From NCBI GenBank assembly GCA_964620675.1, contig CAZUJU010000010.1:12918-76917 (forward strand): DNA of 64,000 nucleotides, written 5' to 3'. Shown here one piece after another: positions 18,777 through 27,648 of this stretch. The DNA is from CAYSFW01 sp964620675. Lineage in GTDB: Bacteria > Pseudomonadota > Gammaproteobacteria > UWMA-0217. The notes beneath the pieces were generated by a model. The model saw only the letters and a list, made by a program, of their open reading frames with translations. It did no database searches and was not told where the DNA came from. Numbering within the stretch: the first letter of the stretch is position 1; each line of letters opens with the position of its first letter. A program made the translations under genes and the position numbers.

Positions 18777-19234
18777 GCGGGCGGCTTGCGGCGACGGCGC
18801 CGGTGTTTAAGGTACGTACGGTGTCGCGTTACACGGTGCCGCAAGCGTCGCGGCGTTCAGTGCGATCTTGCCGTGCTGCGTGGTCGTTTCGGCATTGATC
18901 GCCGCATCTCCCGCGTTGGAGTCGGACCAATGCCAGCCGATGGCATTCAATGAGTTGCCTGTTTCAACGCCACTTGTAGTGATCGGACGCCGATGAGTGA
19001 ACTCCTTGCCTGCCGCGCTTTCGATCGAATCCCTGCCTCCGCGCGCGAGTTGTCGGGCCGAGCTCCTGCCTTGTCGTCCCGTGAGCCGATCGCATGCTCG
19101 CGGTGTCCGCGTGGCCACTTAGAATCCATGCGCTAACACCGGCGCGCGATGTACCGATATTTCTGGCATGATCGAGGACCGATGCCGGGTGTTTTCGCGA
19201 ACCCCAGCCGTAACTTCGGCGACAACTAAAGGTC
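18777..19234. other. Intergenic region between dksA and rluB
   Basis: These 458 bases have no recognised gene. A leftward open frame at 18807-19118 lacks a ribosome site and matches nothing I know. The rluB promoter should lie in the last 100 bases. Confidence 0.4.
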
Positions 19235-20257
19235 ATGAAGCAAGAACGCATCCAGAAACTGCTCGCGCAGGCCGGCCACGGTTCGCGTCGCGAAATCGAA
19301 CAATGGCTCGCGCAGGGGCGACTGACGGTTGACGGACAACTTGCCCACCTCGGCGACAAGGCAGCCCCCGGCGCGACCATTCTGCTCGATGGCAAGCCGT
19401 TGCAACTCCAGGAGATGGCGAGCCCGCCGCGGACCATTGCCTACCACAAGCCGGAAGGTGAGGTGGTGTCCCGGCACGATCCCGAGGGGCGACCGACGGC
19501 GTTCGCGATGTTGCCGCGCCTGCGTGGGGCACGCTGGGTCGCGGTCGGTCGACTTGACCTGAACACCTCCGGTTTGCTGTTGTTTACCACCGATGGCGAG
19601 CTGGCTAGCCGCTTGATGCATCCCTCCGGCGAGGTGGAGCGCGAGTACGCCACGCGGGTGCTGGGGGCGGTTTCCGCCGCGGCGTTGCAAGGTCTGGCGG
19701 AGGGCGTCGAGCTCGAAGATGGGCCGGCGCACTTCGAACGCATCGTCGATGTCGGCGGGAGCGGTGCCAACCACTGGTATCACGTGGTGCTGAAGGAGGG
19801 GCGCAAGCGCGAGGTCCGGCGCATGTGGGAATCCCAAGGGGCTCGCGTGAGTCGTTTGATACGCGTTCGGTACGGGCCGATCGAGCTTGGCCGTACCCTG
19901 CGACCGGGGCGGTGGCGCGAGCTTGAGAGCGACGAGATCAAGACGCTTTACGCCAGCGCGGGTCTCAAACCGCCGCGGATTCAGACCTTTCGTCCGGGAC
20001 GCGTCAAGGGTCCGCCGACCACCGCGCGACGGGTCGAGCGTGAGCGCCCGCCGGCCGAAGCGCGCATCGCGGACCGAGCCGAGGGCCAACGGTCGCTCCG
20101 TCGACCGGCGGCCGAGGGACCTTGGACCAGCGAGCCGCGAACCGCACGAGCCGCGAGCGGGCGCGAACGGGGCTTTGAGCGTGCGACCGATCCCGCCGGA
20201 CCTAGGCCCGGGCAAGCCCACCGCAAACCACGCCTGGCGCGCACGCGCAAACTGTGA
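19235..20257 (+). CDS. rluB: 23S rRNA pseudouridine synthase RluB
   Basis: RluB converts U2605 of 23S rRNA to pseudouridine. The 340-residue protein has an N-terminal S4 RNA-binding domain (RIQKLLAQAGHGSRREIEQ), then the RsuA-type catalytic domain with the Asp of GRLDLNTSGLLLFTTDG, and the KEGRKREVRRMWE strand. The last 95 residues are a disordered tail rich in Arg, Pro and Ala, as seen in several gammaproteobacterial RluB proteins. RluE/RluF are less likely, given the tail and the S4 domain. The stop overlaps the next start by four bases (GTGA). Confidence 0.9.
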   Translation: MKQERIQKLLAQAGHGSRREIEQWLAQGRLTVDGQLAHLGDKAAPGATILLDGKPLQLQEMASPPRTIAYHKPEGEVVSRHDPEGRPTAFAMLPRLRGARWVAVGRLDLNTSGLLLFTTDGELASRLMHPSGEVEREYATRVLGAVSAAALQGLAEGVELEDGPAHFERIVDVGGSGANHWYHVVLKEGRKREVRRMWESQGARVSRLIRVRYGPIELGRTLRPGRWRELESDEIKTLYASAGLKPPRIQTFRPGRVKGPPTTARRVERERPPAEARIADRAEGQRSLRRPAAEGPWTSEPRTARAASGRERGFERATDPAGPRPGQAHRKPRLARTRKL

Positions 20258-20913
20258 CCCATCATCGCGAGGTCTTCCGGCGGCTGTTCGAGCGCTGGGG
20301 GCCACGCCACTGGTGGCCGGCGGAGACCCCGTTCGAGGTCATGGTCGGCGCGATTCTGACCCAGAACACCGCTTGGACCAACGTCGAAAAGGCCATCGCA
20401 AATCTCAAGCGGGCCGATGTGCTCGATCCACACGCCCTGGCCGAGCTCGACGAAAGCGTGCTCGCACTGCACTTGCGGCCGTCCGGATACTTCAACGTCA
20501 AGGCACGGCGCTTGCAGAGTTTTTGCCGTTGGTACGTCACTGCGGGCGGCTGGGAATCCCTTTCGCGGCTGCCCACCGCCGCATTGCGCCCGGCGTTGCT
20601 CGCGGTCCACGGGGTCGGGCGCGAAACTGCTGACGACATCCTGCTCTATGCCTTTGCCCGCCCGGTATTTGTCATTGATGCCTACACCGTGCGTCTGTTC
20701 CAGCGTCTAGGGCTTGCTGCCAGCGCCGACTACGAAACGCTGCGCCGCGATTTCGAAACGGCGTTGCCATCCGAGGTGGCACTTTTCAACGAGTTCCATG
20801 CCCTGATCGTGCAGCAGGGCAAGACGGTGTGTCGGCCGAAGCCGCGGTGTGCCCATTGCTGTCTGCGCACGATTTGCGCGTCTGAGGCGGATCAGGCGCA
20901 CGGTGGCCCGTAG
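20254..20913 (+). CDS. Endonuclease III-like DNA glycosylase
   Basis: This 219-residue protein starts at GTG 20254, overlapping rluB. It has the helix-hairpin-helix and GPD architecture (HGVGRETADDIL, then VFVIDAYTVR with the catalytic Asp) and a C-terminal 4Fe-4S loop (C-x5-C-x2-C-x5-C). The lysine that makes endonuclease III a lyase (GVGRKTA) is Glu here, so the enzyme is likely a monofunctional base glycosylase, as in the 3-methyladenine glycosylase III branch. The substrate is unproven. Translational coupling to rluB is probably incidental. Confidence 0.85.
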   Translation: MTHHREVFRRLFERWGPRHWWPAETPFEVMVGAILTQNTAWTNVEKAIANLKRADVLDPHALAELDESVLALHLRPSGYFNVKARRLQSFCRWYVTAGGWESLSRLPTAALRPALLAVHGVGRETADDILLYAFARPVFVIDAYTVRLFQRLGLAASADYETLRRDFETALPSEVALFNEFHALIVQQGKTVCRPKPRCAHCCLRTICASEADQAHGGP

Positions 20914-21644
20914 TGCAGGCCGGTGGTGCCGCGGCTATCCGGCCCGAGTAAGTACAAATATGGCGTGACGACAGCCTCTGGTGATGGGTGGAGCGTACGC
21001 GGTTCGCCGGGGTAATTGAGGCGGCGCATGGCGGAGTTTACCGGGCCGGTATCGACCGCATTGACCCGCACCGGGCGCTCGCCGTCGAACTCGTGCGCGA
21101 GAATGTCGACCAAGCCGAGCAACCCCGCCTTGGCGACGCCGAACCCGCCCCAGTAGGCGCGCTGACTTGCATGCGAGGAATACACCAGGGTCGGGTCCGG
21201 CGCCTCGCGCAGCAGCGGTAGACAGGCCTGAGTCAGGAAGAAGGGGGCATGCAGATTGACCGTCATGACTTTCTGGTACAGGGCCGCGTCCCAAAACTCA
21301 AACGGCGCGAGCGCGCCGATCCACCCGGCGTTGTTCACCAGGCCATCGAGTCGCCCGAGTTGCGCGCGCAGGGTTTCGGCGAGCGCCAGGTAGTCGGCTA
21401 CGGTTGCGCCTAGCAGATCCATTGGATACGCGGCCGGCTGCGGCGCGCCAGCGGCGACGATGGCGTCGTAGACCGCTTCGAGTTTCGCCACCGACTTGTC
21501 CAGCAGCACCACGGTCGCGCCGTGGCGGGCACAGGCCAGCGCCAGCGCCGCACCGATCCCATCCGCCGCGCCGGTGACCAGGATGACGCGCTCGCGCAGC
21601 AAGTCGGCGGGCGGGGCGTAGTGTGCAATCGGGTCGGCAATCAT
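20892..21644 (-). CDS. YciK-like short-chain dehydrogenase/reductase without the catalytic Tyr
   Basis: This 250-residue Rossmann protein has the cofactor motif TGAADGIG at 24-31 and the NNAG motif at 104-107. It resembles YciK in its WGGFGVAKAG segment and TGPVNSAMR. In SDR enzymes the active site is YxxxK. Here the aligned residue is Phe168 with Lys172 retained, and the nearest Tyr is 164. The reaction is unknown, and activity may be altered or lost. I chose ATG 21644. A start at 21725 would add an unlikely tail. It ends convergently inside the end of the glycosylase gene, overlapping by 22 bases. Confidence 0.8.
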   Translation of the reverse strand: MIADPIAHYAPPADLLRERVILVTGAADGIGAALALACARHGATVVLLDKSVAKLEAVYDAIVAAGAPQPAAYPMDLLGATVADYLALAETLRAQLGRLDGLVNNAGWIGALAPFEFWDAALYQKVMTVNLHAPFFLTQACLPLLREAPDPTLVYSSHASQRAYWGGFGVAKAGLLGLVDILAHEFDGERPVRVNAVDTGPVNSAMRRLNYPGEPRTLHPSPEAVVTPYLYLLGPDSRGTTGLHYGPPCA

Positions 21645-21796
21645 TGGAGCGCGGTCGGGGTAGTCAAAACGATCCGGAAGCCTAACAGGCGCACTCGTCC
21701 GGGCAAACCCCGCGACCGCCTTCACCGCACTTGACGCCGGATGGGTGCGGAATTTCTGGTATAACGCGGAGACCGAATCTCGGCCTGGAGCGAGGC

Positions 21797-22090
21797 ATGC
21801 GCGCGGCGCGGCAATGGTTTGTCTACATCCTTCGATGCGCCGATGGCACGCTGTATACCGGGATCACGACCGATCTGGCTCGGCGCATCGAGGCACACAA
21901 CGCTGGCGGCAGACACGGCGCGCGCTATACCCTCGGCCGGCGTCCGGTCGCGCTGGCGTATTGCGAAACGGCAACTGACCGTTCCGCGGCGACGCGGCGC
22001 GAGGCGGCGCTCAAGCGCCTGAGCCGGGCCGCGAAGTGGGCCTTGTGCGCTGGCGCCGACGGGTTGAATTCCGAGTCGCTCAATGGCTAG
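21797..22090 (+). CDS. GIY-YIG nuclease-superfamily protein (YhbQ-like)
   Basis: The 97-residue protein begins at ATG 21797 after GGAGCGAGG. The GIY-YIG signature appears as FVYILRCADGTLYTGITTD, followed by the conserved RRIEAHNAGGRHGARYT, with catalytic-type Arg and Glu further on (ATRREAALKRLSR). Such single-domain proteins are common in bacteria; E. coli YhbQ is the closest I know. They are assumed to act on DNA, but cellular roles are poorly defined. It stands alone between the leftward SDR gene and ribH. Confidence 0.88.
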   Translation: MRAARQWFVYILRCADGTLYTGITTDLARRIEAHNAGGRHGARYTLGRRPVALAYCETATDRSAATRREAALKRLSRAAKWALCAGADGLNSESLNG

Positions 22091-22204
22091 TTCGCGCTGG
22101 GGCTGCACCGCATGGCCGCAGGGCGTCTGCGCGTCAGAGCAGCGCTACTCCGTGGCTCGCAACTGGGATATAGTGCTTGGCTGAGTTTGCAAACGAGGTG
22201 TGCA

Positions 22205-22678
22205 ATGGGACTTAAGCTGTTGGAAGGACAGATGTCCATTGGGGATGAGCGGGTCGCCATCGTGGTGTCGCGGTTCAATGGTTACATCGTCGAAAGCCTG
22301 GTCAAAGGCGCGATCGATACCCTCAAGCGCCACGGTATGGCTGAGGACGCGATCACCGTGGCCTATGTGCCGGGCGCGCTGGAGATCCCGCTGGTGGTGC
22401 AGACCTTGGCCGAATCCGGGCGTTACGGTGCGGTGCTCGCGCTGGGCGCGGTGATTCGCGGTGCGACACCGCATTTCGATATCGTCGCTGGCGAGAGCGC
22501 CAAGTCGCTGTCGAAGATCGCGCTTGATACGCGGGTGCCGGTGATTAACGGCATTCTGACGACCAATACGATTGAACAGGCGATCGAGCGTGCTGGCACC
22601 AAGGCGGGCAACAAAGGCGTCGATGCGGCGATCGGAGCGATCGAGATGATTTCGCTGCTCAAGCAGATCAGCGCCTGA
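22205..22678 (+). CDS. ribH: 6,7-dimethyl-8-ribityllumazine synthase
   Basis: This 157-residue enzyme joins the ribityl-aminopyrimidine with dihydroxybutanone phosphate to make the riboflavin precursor. It assembles into icosahedral or pentameric shells in the cytoplasm. Family motifs are plain: SRFN near the start, VPGALEIP, and GAVIRGATPHFD with the catalytic His. ATG 22205 follows GAGGTGTGCA. An earlier ATG at 22112 would add an unrelated tail. NusB begins six bases after the stop, and thiL and pgpA follow, the classical rib-nusB-thiL-pgpA operon order. Confidence 0.95.
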   Translation: MGLKLLEGQMSIGDERVAIVVSRFNGYIVESLVKGAIDTLKRHGMAEDAITVAYVPGALEIPLVVQTLAESGRYGAVLALGAVIRGATPHFDIVAGESAKSLSKIALDTRVPVINGILTTNTIEQAIERAGTKAGNKGVDAAIGAIEMISLLKQISA

Positions 22679-22683
22679 ACGGC

Positions 22684-23121
22684 ATGGCCCACGACCAGAT
22701 CCTGTTCAACCGCCGCCACGTATCGCGCAAGCTCGCGTTACAGGCACTTTATCAATGGCAAATCACCCGTACCCCGTTGTCGGAGTTGTTACAGCAATTC
22801 CGTGGCGATATCGATTATCGTAAGTCGGACGCCCAGTACTTCGAGGAATTGGTGCGTGGCGTGCTTGCGGCGATTGATGAGATCGACCAGAAAATCACCC
22901 CGTTTCTGACCATGAAGCTCGATCAGGTTGATATGGTTGAGCGCGCAATCCTGAGGATTGCAGTGTTCGAGTTGACGCAAAAAATCGAGTTGCCCTACCG
23001 CGTGGTGTTGAGCGAGGCGATCACGCTCGCGCGACAGTTCGGCGCGGAAGAGGGTTTTCGCTTCGTCAACGGCGTGCTGGACAAGATGGCGGCGGAACTG
23101 CGGCCGACTGAGCGGAGCTGA
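22684..23121 (+). CDS. nusB: Transcription antitermination factor NusB
   Basis: NusB pairs with NusE (S10) on boxA RNA and keeps RNA polymerase from stopping in rRNA operons. This 145-residue all-helical protein has the family start RHVSRKLALQALYQWQ and the C-terminal GAEEGFRFVNGVLDKMA. Length and position between ribH and thiL match other gammaproteobacteria. The gaps are five bases before and seven after, so it is surely co-transcribed. Confidence 0.95.
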   Translation: MAHDQILFNRRHVSRKLALQALYQWQITRTPLSELLQQFRGDIDYRKSDAQYFEELVRGVLAAIDEIDQKITPFLTMKLDQVDMVERAILRIAVFELTQKIELPYRVVLSEAITLARQFGAEEGFRFVNGVLDKMAAELRPTERS

Positions 23122-23128
23122 CGCCAGC

Positions 23129-24091
23129 ATGGCGGCCGAGTTCGAACTCATCGAACGTTACTTCCGGTCTCTGACCCCCTACGACGACGGCGTGCTGCTC
23201 GGCATTGGTGACGACGCCGCGGTGGTTCGGCTGCCGCCCCGGCAAGTGCTGGCTGTCACCGTCGATACGCTGGCCGAAGGCGTGCATTTCCCGATCGATA
23301 CCGCGGCCGAGCACCTCGGACACAAAGCGCTCGCGGTCAATCTGAGCGATCTTGCCGCGATGGGGGCGATGCCGCGTTGGTTCACGCTGGCGTTGACGCT
23401 ACCCAGGGCGGATGAGCAGTGGCTGCAAGGGTTTGCCGCGGGGCTGGCGCGGCTTGCAAACCGGCACCGGGTGGCGCTGATTGGCGGCGATACCACGCGC
23501 GGTCCGCTCTCAATCACGATCCAGGCGCTTGGAATTTTGCCTGATTACGCGGCCGCGACCCGCGCCGGCGCGCATCCCGACGACGACATTTATGTCACCG
23601 GCACGCTCGGTGATGCAGCGCTCGGCTTGGCCGCGGTCAGCGGCAAAACGGACTTGACCGCCGCCGACGCGGCGTACTGTGCGGCGCGCCTGAACACCCC
23701 GACACCGCGGGTCATGGCGGGGCTCGCATTGCAGGGTTATGCCACCAGCATGATCGATTGTTCCGACGGGTTCGCAGCCGATCTCGGGCATATTCTCACC
23801 CAGAGCGGGGTCGGCGCGGAGCTTCGGATCGATCGCCTGCCGCTGTCTGGCGCGCTGCGACGGCAACCGGTGACGGATGCCTGGCGTTACGCCCTGACCG
23901 GCGGCGATGACTACGAGTTGATTTTCACCGCGCCCGCCGCCCGGCGCGGCGATATCGCGGCGCTGGTCGACGCGCTCGATTGCCCGCTGACCTGGGTTGG
24001 CCGTATTCGTGAAGCGCCGGGCCCGCTCTGGCGCGATGCGGCAGGCCAAACCGTCACACCCGAGACCGATGGGTACCAGCACTTTGCGTGA
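23129..24091 (+). CDS. thiL: Thiamine-monophosphate kinase
   Basis: ThiL phosphorylates thiamine monophosphate to the active pyrophosphate using ATP. The 320-residue protein shows the PurM-type ATP-binding signatures: GIGDDAAVV near residue 29, DTLAEGVHF, and later IDCSDGFAADLGHI and TGGDDYEL. Its end overlaps the start of pgpA by 23 bases in another frame, and it follows nusB after seven bases. All signs point to one ribH-nusB-thiL-pgpA transcript. Confidence 0.95.
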   Translation: MAAEFELIERYFRSLTPYDDGVLLGIGDDAAVVRLPPRQVLAVTVDTLAEGVHFPIDTAAEHLGHKALAVNLSDLAAMGAMPRWFTLALTLPRADEQWLQGFAAGLARLANRHRVALIGGDTTRGPLSITIQALGILPDYAAATRAGAHPDDDIYVTGTLGDAALGLAAVSGKTDLTAADAAYCAARLNTPTPRVMAGLALQGYATSMIDCSDGFAADLGHILTQSGVGAELRIDRLPLSGALRRQPVTDAWRYALTGGDDYELIFTAPAARRGDIAALVDALDCPLTWVGRIREAPGPLWRDAAGQTVTPETDGYQHFA

Positions 24092-24590
24092 TAAGACGCA
24101 GCGCAACGCCAACTATCGGCCATCGTGGCGGACGTTCCTGAAAACGCCGGTGCACTGGTTCGCGTTCGGGTTCGGACTCGGGCTCGCGCCGCGCGCGCCC
24201 GGCACGTTCGGCACCTTGCTTGGTATCCCACTGTTTCTGTTGCTCGCGGACTTGTCCCTGACGAGCTACATCATGACGCTCGCCGTCCTGGCCGCATTTG
24301 GCGTGTGGGTGTGTGGCGCCTCGTCGCGGCGCCTCGGCGTGCACGATCACGGCGGCATCGTCTGGGACGAGGTAGTCGGCTACCTGGTCACGATGACCGC
24401 GCTGCCGGCGACGCCTGGCTGGCTGGTCGCCGGATTCGTGGTATTCAGGTTCTTCGATATTGTCAAACCGTGGCCGATCGGCTGGTTCGACCGCAAGGTG
24501 CATGGCGGTTTCGGCATCATGCTCGACGACATTATCGCCGGCCTGATGGGCGCGGCGGTGTTGCAGGCAGCTGTTTTCGCCCTCGCGTGA
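24069..24590 (+). CDS. pgpA: Phosphatidylglycerophosphatase A
   Basis: PgpA removes phosphate from phosphatidylglycerophosphate in the inner membrane, the last step to phosphatidylglycerol. The 173-residue protein has several hydrophobic helices and the motifs GLAPRAPGTFGT, IVWDEVVGY and FRFFDIVKPWPI, then a DDIIAGLMGA metal-type acidic motif. The start at ATG 24069 lies inside the end of thiL, so translation is coupled. It is the last gene of the riboflavin/thiamine operon and ends nine bases from the convergent deaD gene. Confidence 0.93.
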   Translation: MGTSTLRDKTQRNANYRPSWRTFLKTPVHWFAFGFGLGLAPRAPGTFGTLLGIPLFLLLADLSLTSYIMTLAVLAAFGVWVCGASSRRLGVHDHGGIVWDEVVGYLVTMTALPATPGWLVAGFVVFRFFDIVKPWPIGWFDRKVHGGFGIMLDDIIAGLMGAAVLQAAVFALA

Positions 24591-24599
24591 GCGATTGCC

Positions 24600-26435
24600 T
24601 CAGCTCGCCGGGCGCGGCTTGCTCCGCGGCTTGGCAGCGCCGCCGCCGGGTTTGTCTTTCGCAAAGGTCTTTTTACGCGGTGCGAAGTCCTTCCGGGCGT
24701 GGGTGGGCTTGGGCCTGTCGGTGGGCGCGTAGACCGGCGCACCGCCGGTGTCGCGGCTGATATTGAGCTGTTGCCCGCATACCCAGACCCCCTTCAAGTG
24801 TTTGAAGATCGCCTTCGGCATGTCGTGCGGCAGGTCCACCAAGCTGAAATGGTCGAACATCTTGATGCGCCCGATAAAGGCGCTCTCGATGCCGGCCTCG
24901 TTGGCGATGGCGCCGACGATGTTCTTGGGTTGCACACCGTGGAGACGCCCCACCTCGATGCGGTAGCGTTCCATGCCCTCTTCGGGCGGCTCGTGCGACT
25001 CCGAGCGTTCCCCCGAACGCTCCCGTGGGGGGCGGGCCGAAGCCTGGGTTGATCGATCCTGCTCGCCGCGGCCGTACTCGAAGCGCGTGTCCTGACGTGC
25101 CGTCGGCCGCGGCTCGGGGGCGGTCATTAACGGCTTGTCCTTTTGCGCGAGGAACGCGAGCGCCGCGGCGATTTCGCTCCAGCCGACATTGTGTTCGCGC
25201 TGAAACCCGTTAACGACTTCCTCGTAGGCGCCAAGATCTTCCGCCTCCAGCGTATCCGTGATCTGCTGCTTGAAGCGCGCAATCCGCCGGTCGGTGACAT
25301 CTTCGTGCGAGGGCAGCTGCATCTGCGTGATCGGTTGCCGGGTGGCCTTTTCAATCGCGCGCAGCATCGAACGCTCGCGTGGCGAAACGAACAGGATCGC
25401 CTCGCCTGAGCGCCCAGCGCGTCCGGTGCGTCCGATCCGGTGCACATAGGCCTCGGTGTCGTAAGGAATGTCGTAGTTGATTACGTGGCTGATCCGTTCG
25501 ACATCGAGGCCGCGTGCGGCGACATCGGTCGCGACCACGAGATCGAGCTTGCCGTTTTTCAGCTGGGCGACGGTTTTCTCGCGCTGGGCCTGCACGATGT
25601 CGCCGTTCAGCGCGGCGCAAGCATAGCCGCGGGCCTGAAGCTTTTCTGAGAGTTCCACGGTTTCGTTCTTGGTGCGGACAAAGATCAGCATCGCGTCGAA
25701 ATCCGACACCTCGAGAATCCTGGTCAAGGCGTCTAGCTTGTGGGTGCCGGTAACCTGCCAGTAATACTGGGCAGTTGTCGATACGGTTGTGGTTGTCGAG
25801 GCGATTCTGATCTCGACCGGATCGCGCAGATAATTATCCGCGATACGGCGGATCGGCCCCGGCATGGTGGCCGAAAACAGCGCGATCTGACGCTCGGCCG
25901 GCGAGTGCGACAGAATCTCCTCGACATCGTCGATGAACCCCATTCGCAGCATTTCATCGGCTTCGTCGAGTACCACACTGGTGAGGCGATCGAGCTTCAA
26001 CGTGCCGCGCCGCAAGTGATCCTGCACCCGCCCAGGCGTGCCGACCACGACATGGACGCCGCGCCGCAGTTGGCGCAACTGGGTGTCCATCCCTTGTCCG
26101 CCGTAAACCGGCAGGATATGAAAATCCTTGAGATGGCGGGCATAGGTTTGCATCGCCTCGGCGACCTGTATCGCCAGCTCGCGGGTCGGCGTTAGCACGA
26201 GCAGCTGCGGATACTGCGCGTCGAGATCGAGACGGCTCAGCAGCGGCAACGCAAACGCGGCGGTCTTACCGGTGCCCGTTTGCGCCTGCCCGAGCAGATC
26301 ACGCCCGGCGAGCAGCGGCGGAATGCTGCCCGCCTGAATCGGCGACGGCGATTCATATCCGACATCGATGACGGCGCGGAGAATAGGCTCGGCCAACCCA
26401 AGTTGGGCGAAGGTGGTAACGGTTTCTGAAGACAT
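24600..26435 (-). CDS. deaD: DEAD-box RNA helicase DeaD/CsdA
   Basis: This 611-residue helicase takes part in ribosome assembly and mRNA turnover, mostly at low temperature in relatives. The first RecA domain has AQTGTGKT at 51-58, VLDEADEML and the SAT motif. The second has HRIGRTGRAGR. A DbpA-type RNA-binding domain near 480-555 (GRLHGVQPKNIVGAIANEAG) is followed by a basic Lys/Pro/Arg tail. This layout separates DeaD from RhlB and RhlE. The gene reads toward pgpA and has a long non-coding region upstream that could hold a regulated leader. Confidence 0.92.
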   Translation of the reverse strand: MSSETVTTFAQLGLAEPILRAVIDVGYESPSPIQAGSIPPLLAGRDLLGQAQTGTGKTAAFALPLLSRLDLDAQYPQLLVLTPTRELAIQVAEAMQTYARHLKDFHILPVYGGQGMDTQLRQLRRGVHVVVGTPGRVQDHLRRGTLKLDRLTSVVLDEADEMLRMGFIDDVEEILSHSPAERQIALFSATMPGPIRRIADNYLRDPVEIRIASTTTTVSTTAQYYWQVTGTHKLDALTRILEVSDFDAMLIFVRTKNETVELSEKLQARGYACAALNGDIVQAQREKTVAQLKNGKLDLVVATDVAARGLDVERISHVINYDIPYDTEAYVHRIGRTGRAGRSGEAILFVSPRERSMLRAIEKATRQPITQMQLPSHEDVTDRRIARFKQQITDTLEAEDLGAYEEVVNGFQREHNVGWSEIAAALAFLAQKDKPLMTAPEPRPTARQDTRFEYGRGEQDRSTQASARPPRERSGERSESHEPPEEGMERYRIEVGRLHGVQPKNIVGAIANEAGIESAFIGRIKMFDHFSLVDLPHDMPKAIFKHLKGVWVCGQQLNISRDTGGAPVYAPTDRPKPTHARKDFAPRKKTFAKDKPGGGAAKPRSKPRPAS

Positions 26436-27021
26436 GCGGGTACCTGCGTGATGACCCGACCTGTCAGGCGCCTGGGCGTATGCCGGGGTTCGGGCGGGGA
26501 AGGGCGCGCATTATACGTGAAGTGCGCGAATATGTCGCGGATTGGTCGCGGATTCCGCCTCAAACCGCGGCGGGAATCGAGGTGGTTGATGCAGGTGCGA
26601 TCGGGTAACGTACCCGGGTGAAGATCGAGGTTATTAGCGCGACGCAATGACGCAGGTGCGCTGAGTAGGGGTTCATCCCGGCGACGAGTTACCACGATAA
26701 AGGTTTTTTATCGGCTATAGCCACGCCTCCGGCGACCACCGCGCAGTTGTACAGGGATTGTCGGAACGTCTGCGCGGCTAAGTGTGCGCCATGCCCGTTG
26801 TCAACGGTTAGACAGCGCCAGCCATCCAGACAGACCACCTTCCCAGCGTCAAAGGAGAGTTTTTCGGGCGTGAGTCGGAATTGCGGATGCTGGATGACGC
26901 CTGGCGGTCACCCTAGCTCTCGCCAAAGGAAAGGGGTTATCGAACTGCCGCGCCGGGCCAGACAAAAACCGTCTATATAAAGCCACCGTGTCCAGCAAGA
27001 CAAACCATACAAGGGGAGAGT
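26436..27021. other. Non-coding region upstream of deaD
   Basis: These 586 bases hold the leftward deaD promoter and possible leader. A small inverted repeat, CGATAAA / TTTATCG type, sits near 26697-26716. No gene is supported. Base composition changes toward the right, where degraded genes begin. Confidence 0.4.
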
Positions 27022-27105
27022 GCGCTTACCCACGTCCAAAAAGCCGCGAAGCTGATCGAGGCCACCGGCTACAATCGCCGCTTGCCCGAGCTGGAAGCTC
27101 TGTAA
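27022..27105 (+). pseudogene. C-terminal remnant of a TPR-repeat protein
   Basis: 28 codons ending in TAA read ALTHVQKAAKLIEATGYNRR then LPELEAL. This looks like the last helix pair of large TPR proteins (LIEETGYHRRDPELAEL type) that I recall from Chromatiales and Competibacteraceae genomes. No upstream part of such a gene remains in frame. The match is from memory and short. Confidence 0.35.
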
Positions 27106-27228
27106 CGGCAACTCGCCGCACCGTGACATCACCGCGCCGCGCGGTCCGCGAAGGAATCAGCGCCGGTGACACGCGGCATCAGTAGCGCATTGGTGCTACG
27201 GTCTGCTAAATCCTGACCTAAGATCACC

Positions 27229-27585
27229 CTGTCGACAACCACCAGTCGCCTGCCCGACGACCTCAAGTCCCGGGTTGCCGAGGCCGCCGCGCGCGGGCAC
27301 GACGCGCGCTCTCGTTCATACTCGAAGCCATCGCCGAGAAAGTCGCGCCGGAGGCTGCTGCGCAGCGCCGTTCATCGACGAAGCCGAGCGCCGCTATGCG
27401 GCGATCGTCACCACGGTCGTGACCATCCCCAGGAGCGACGTGTGCCGCTACTTCGAAGCGCGCCAGTCCGGCAACGCGCAAGCCGCGCGACTAGGGGTAT
27501 ATCGCCCTGTACCGCTGCGTCCCGGCGATCGACACTGTGTTCGTACTCGCCATTCGCGGCCAACGTGAATCGGGATTCAAGACGC
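27229..27585 (+). pseudogene. Collapsed toxin-antitoxin locus (CopG/ParD-type antitoxin joined to a ParE/RelE-type toxin tail)
   Basis: In three frames one can read the pieces of a ribbon-helix-helix antitoxin. LSTTTSRLPDDLKSRVAEAA (27229 onward, with CTG where ATG is expected) is followed by ALSFILEAIAEKVAPEA and then FIDEAERRYAAIVTTVV and SDVCRYFEARQSG. Directly after it, from about 27495, comes the end of a ParE/RelE-type toxin: GYIALYRCVPAIDTVFVLAI then RGQRESGFK. At least two frameshifts, loss of the start codon and a deletion removing most of the toxin have destroyed the pair. Family assignment rests on remembered ParD/ParE patterns and is fairly specific. Confidence 0.6.
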
Positions 27586-27648
27586 CCCGACCGACGCTCG
27601 TGAACCACGCTACGAGCTGTATCGATTTACATCCGGTGATGAAAAGAC

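Noticed and set aside
18807..19118. Leftward 103-codon frame between dksA and rluB
   Set aside because: No ribosome site, atypical codon use and no recognisable family; treated as chance.
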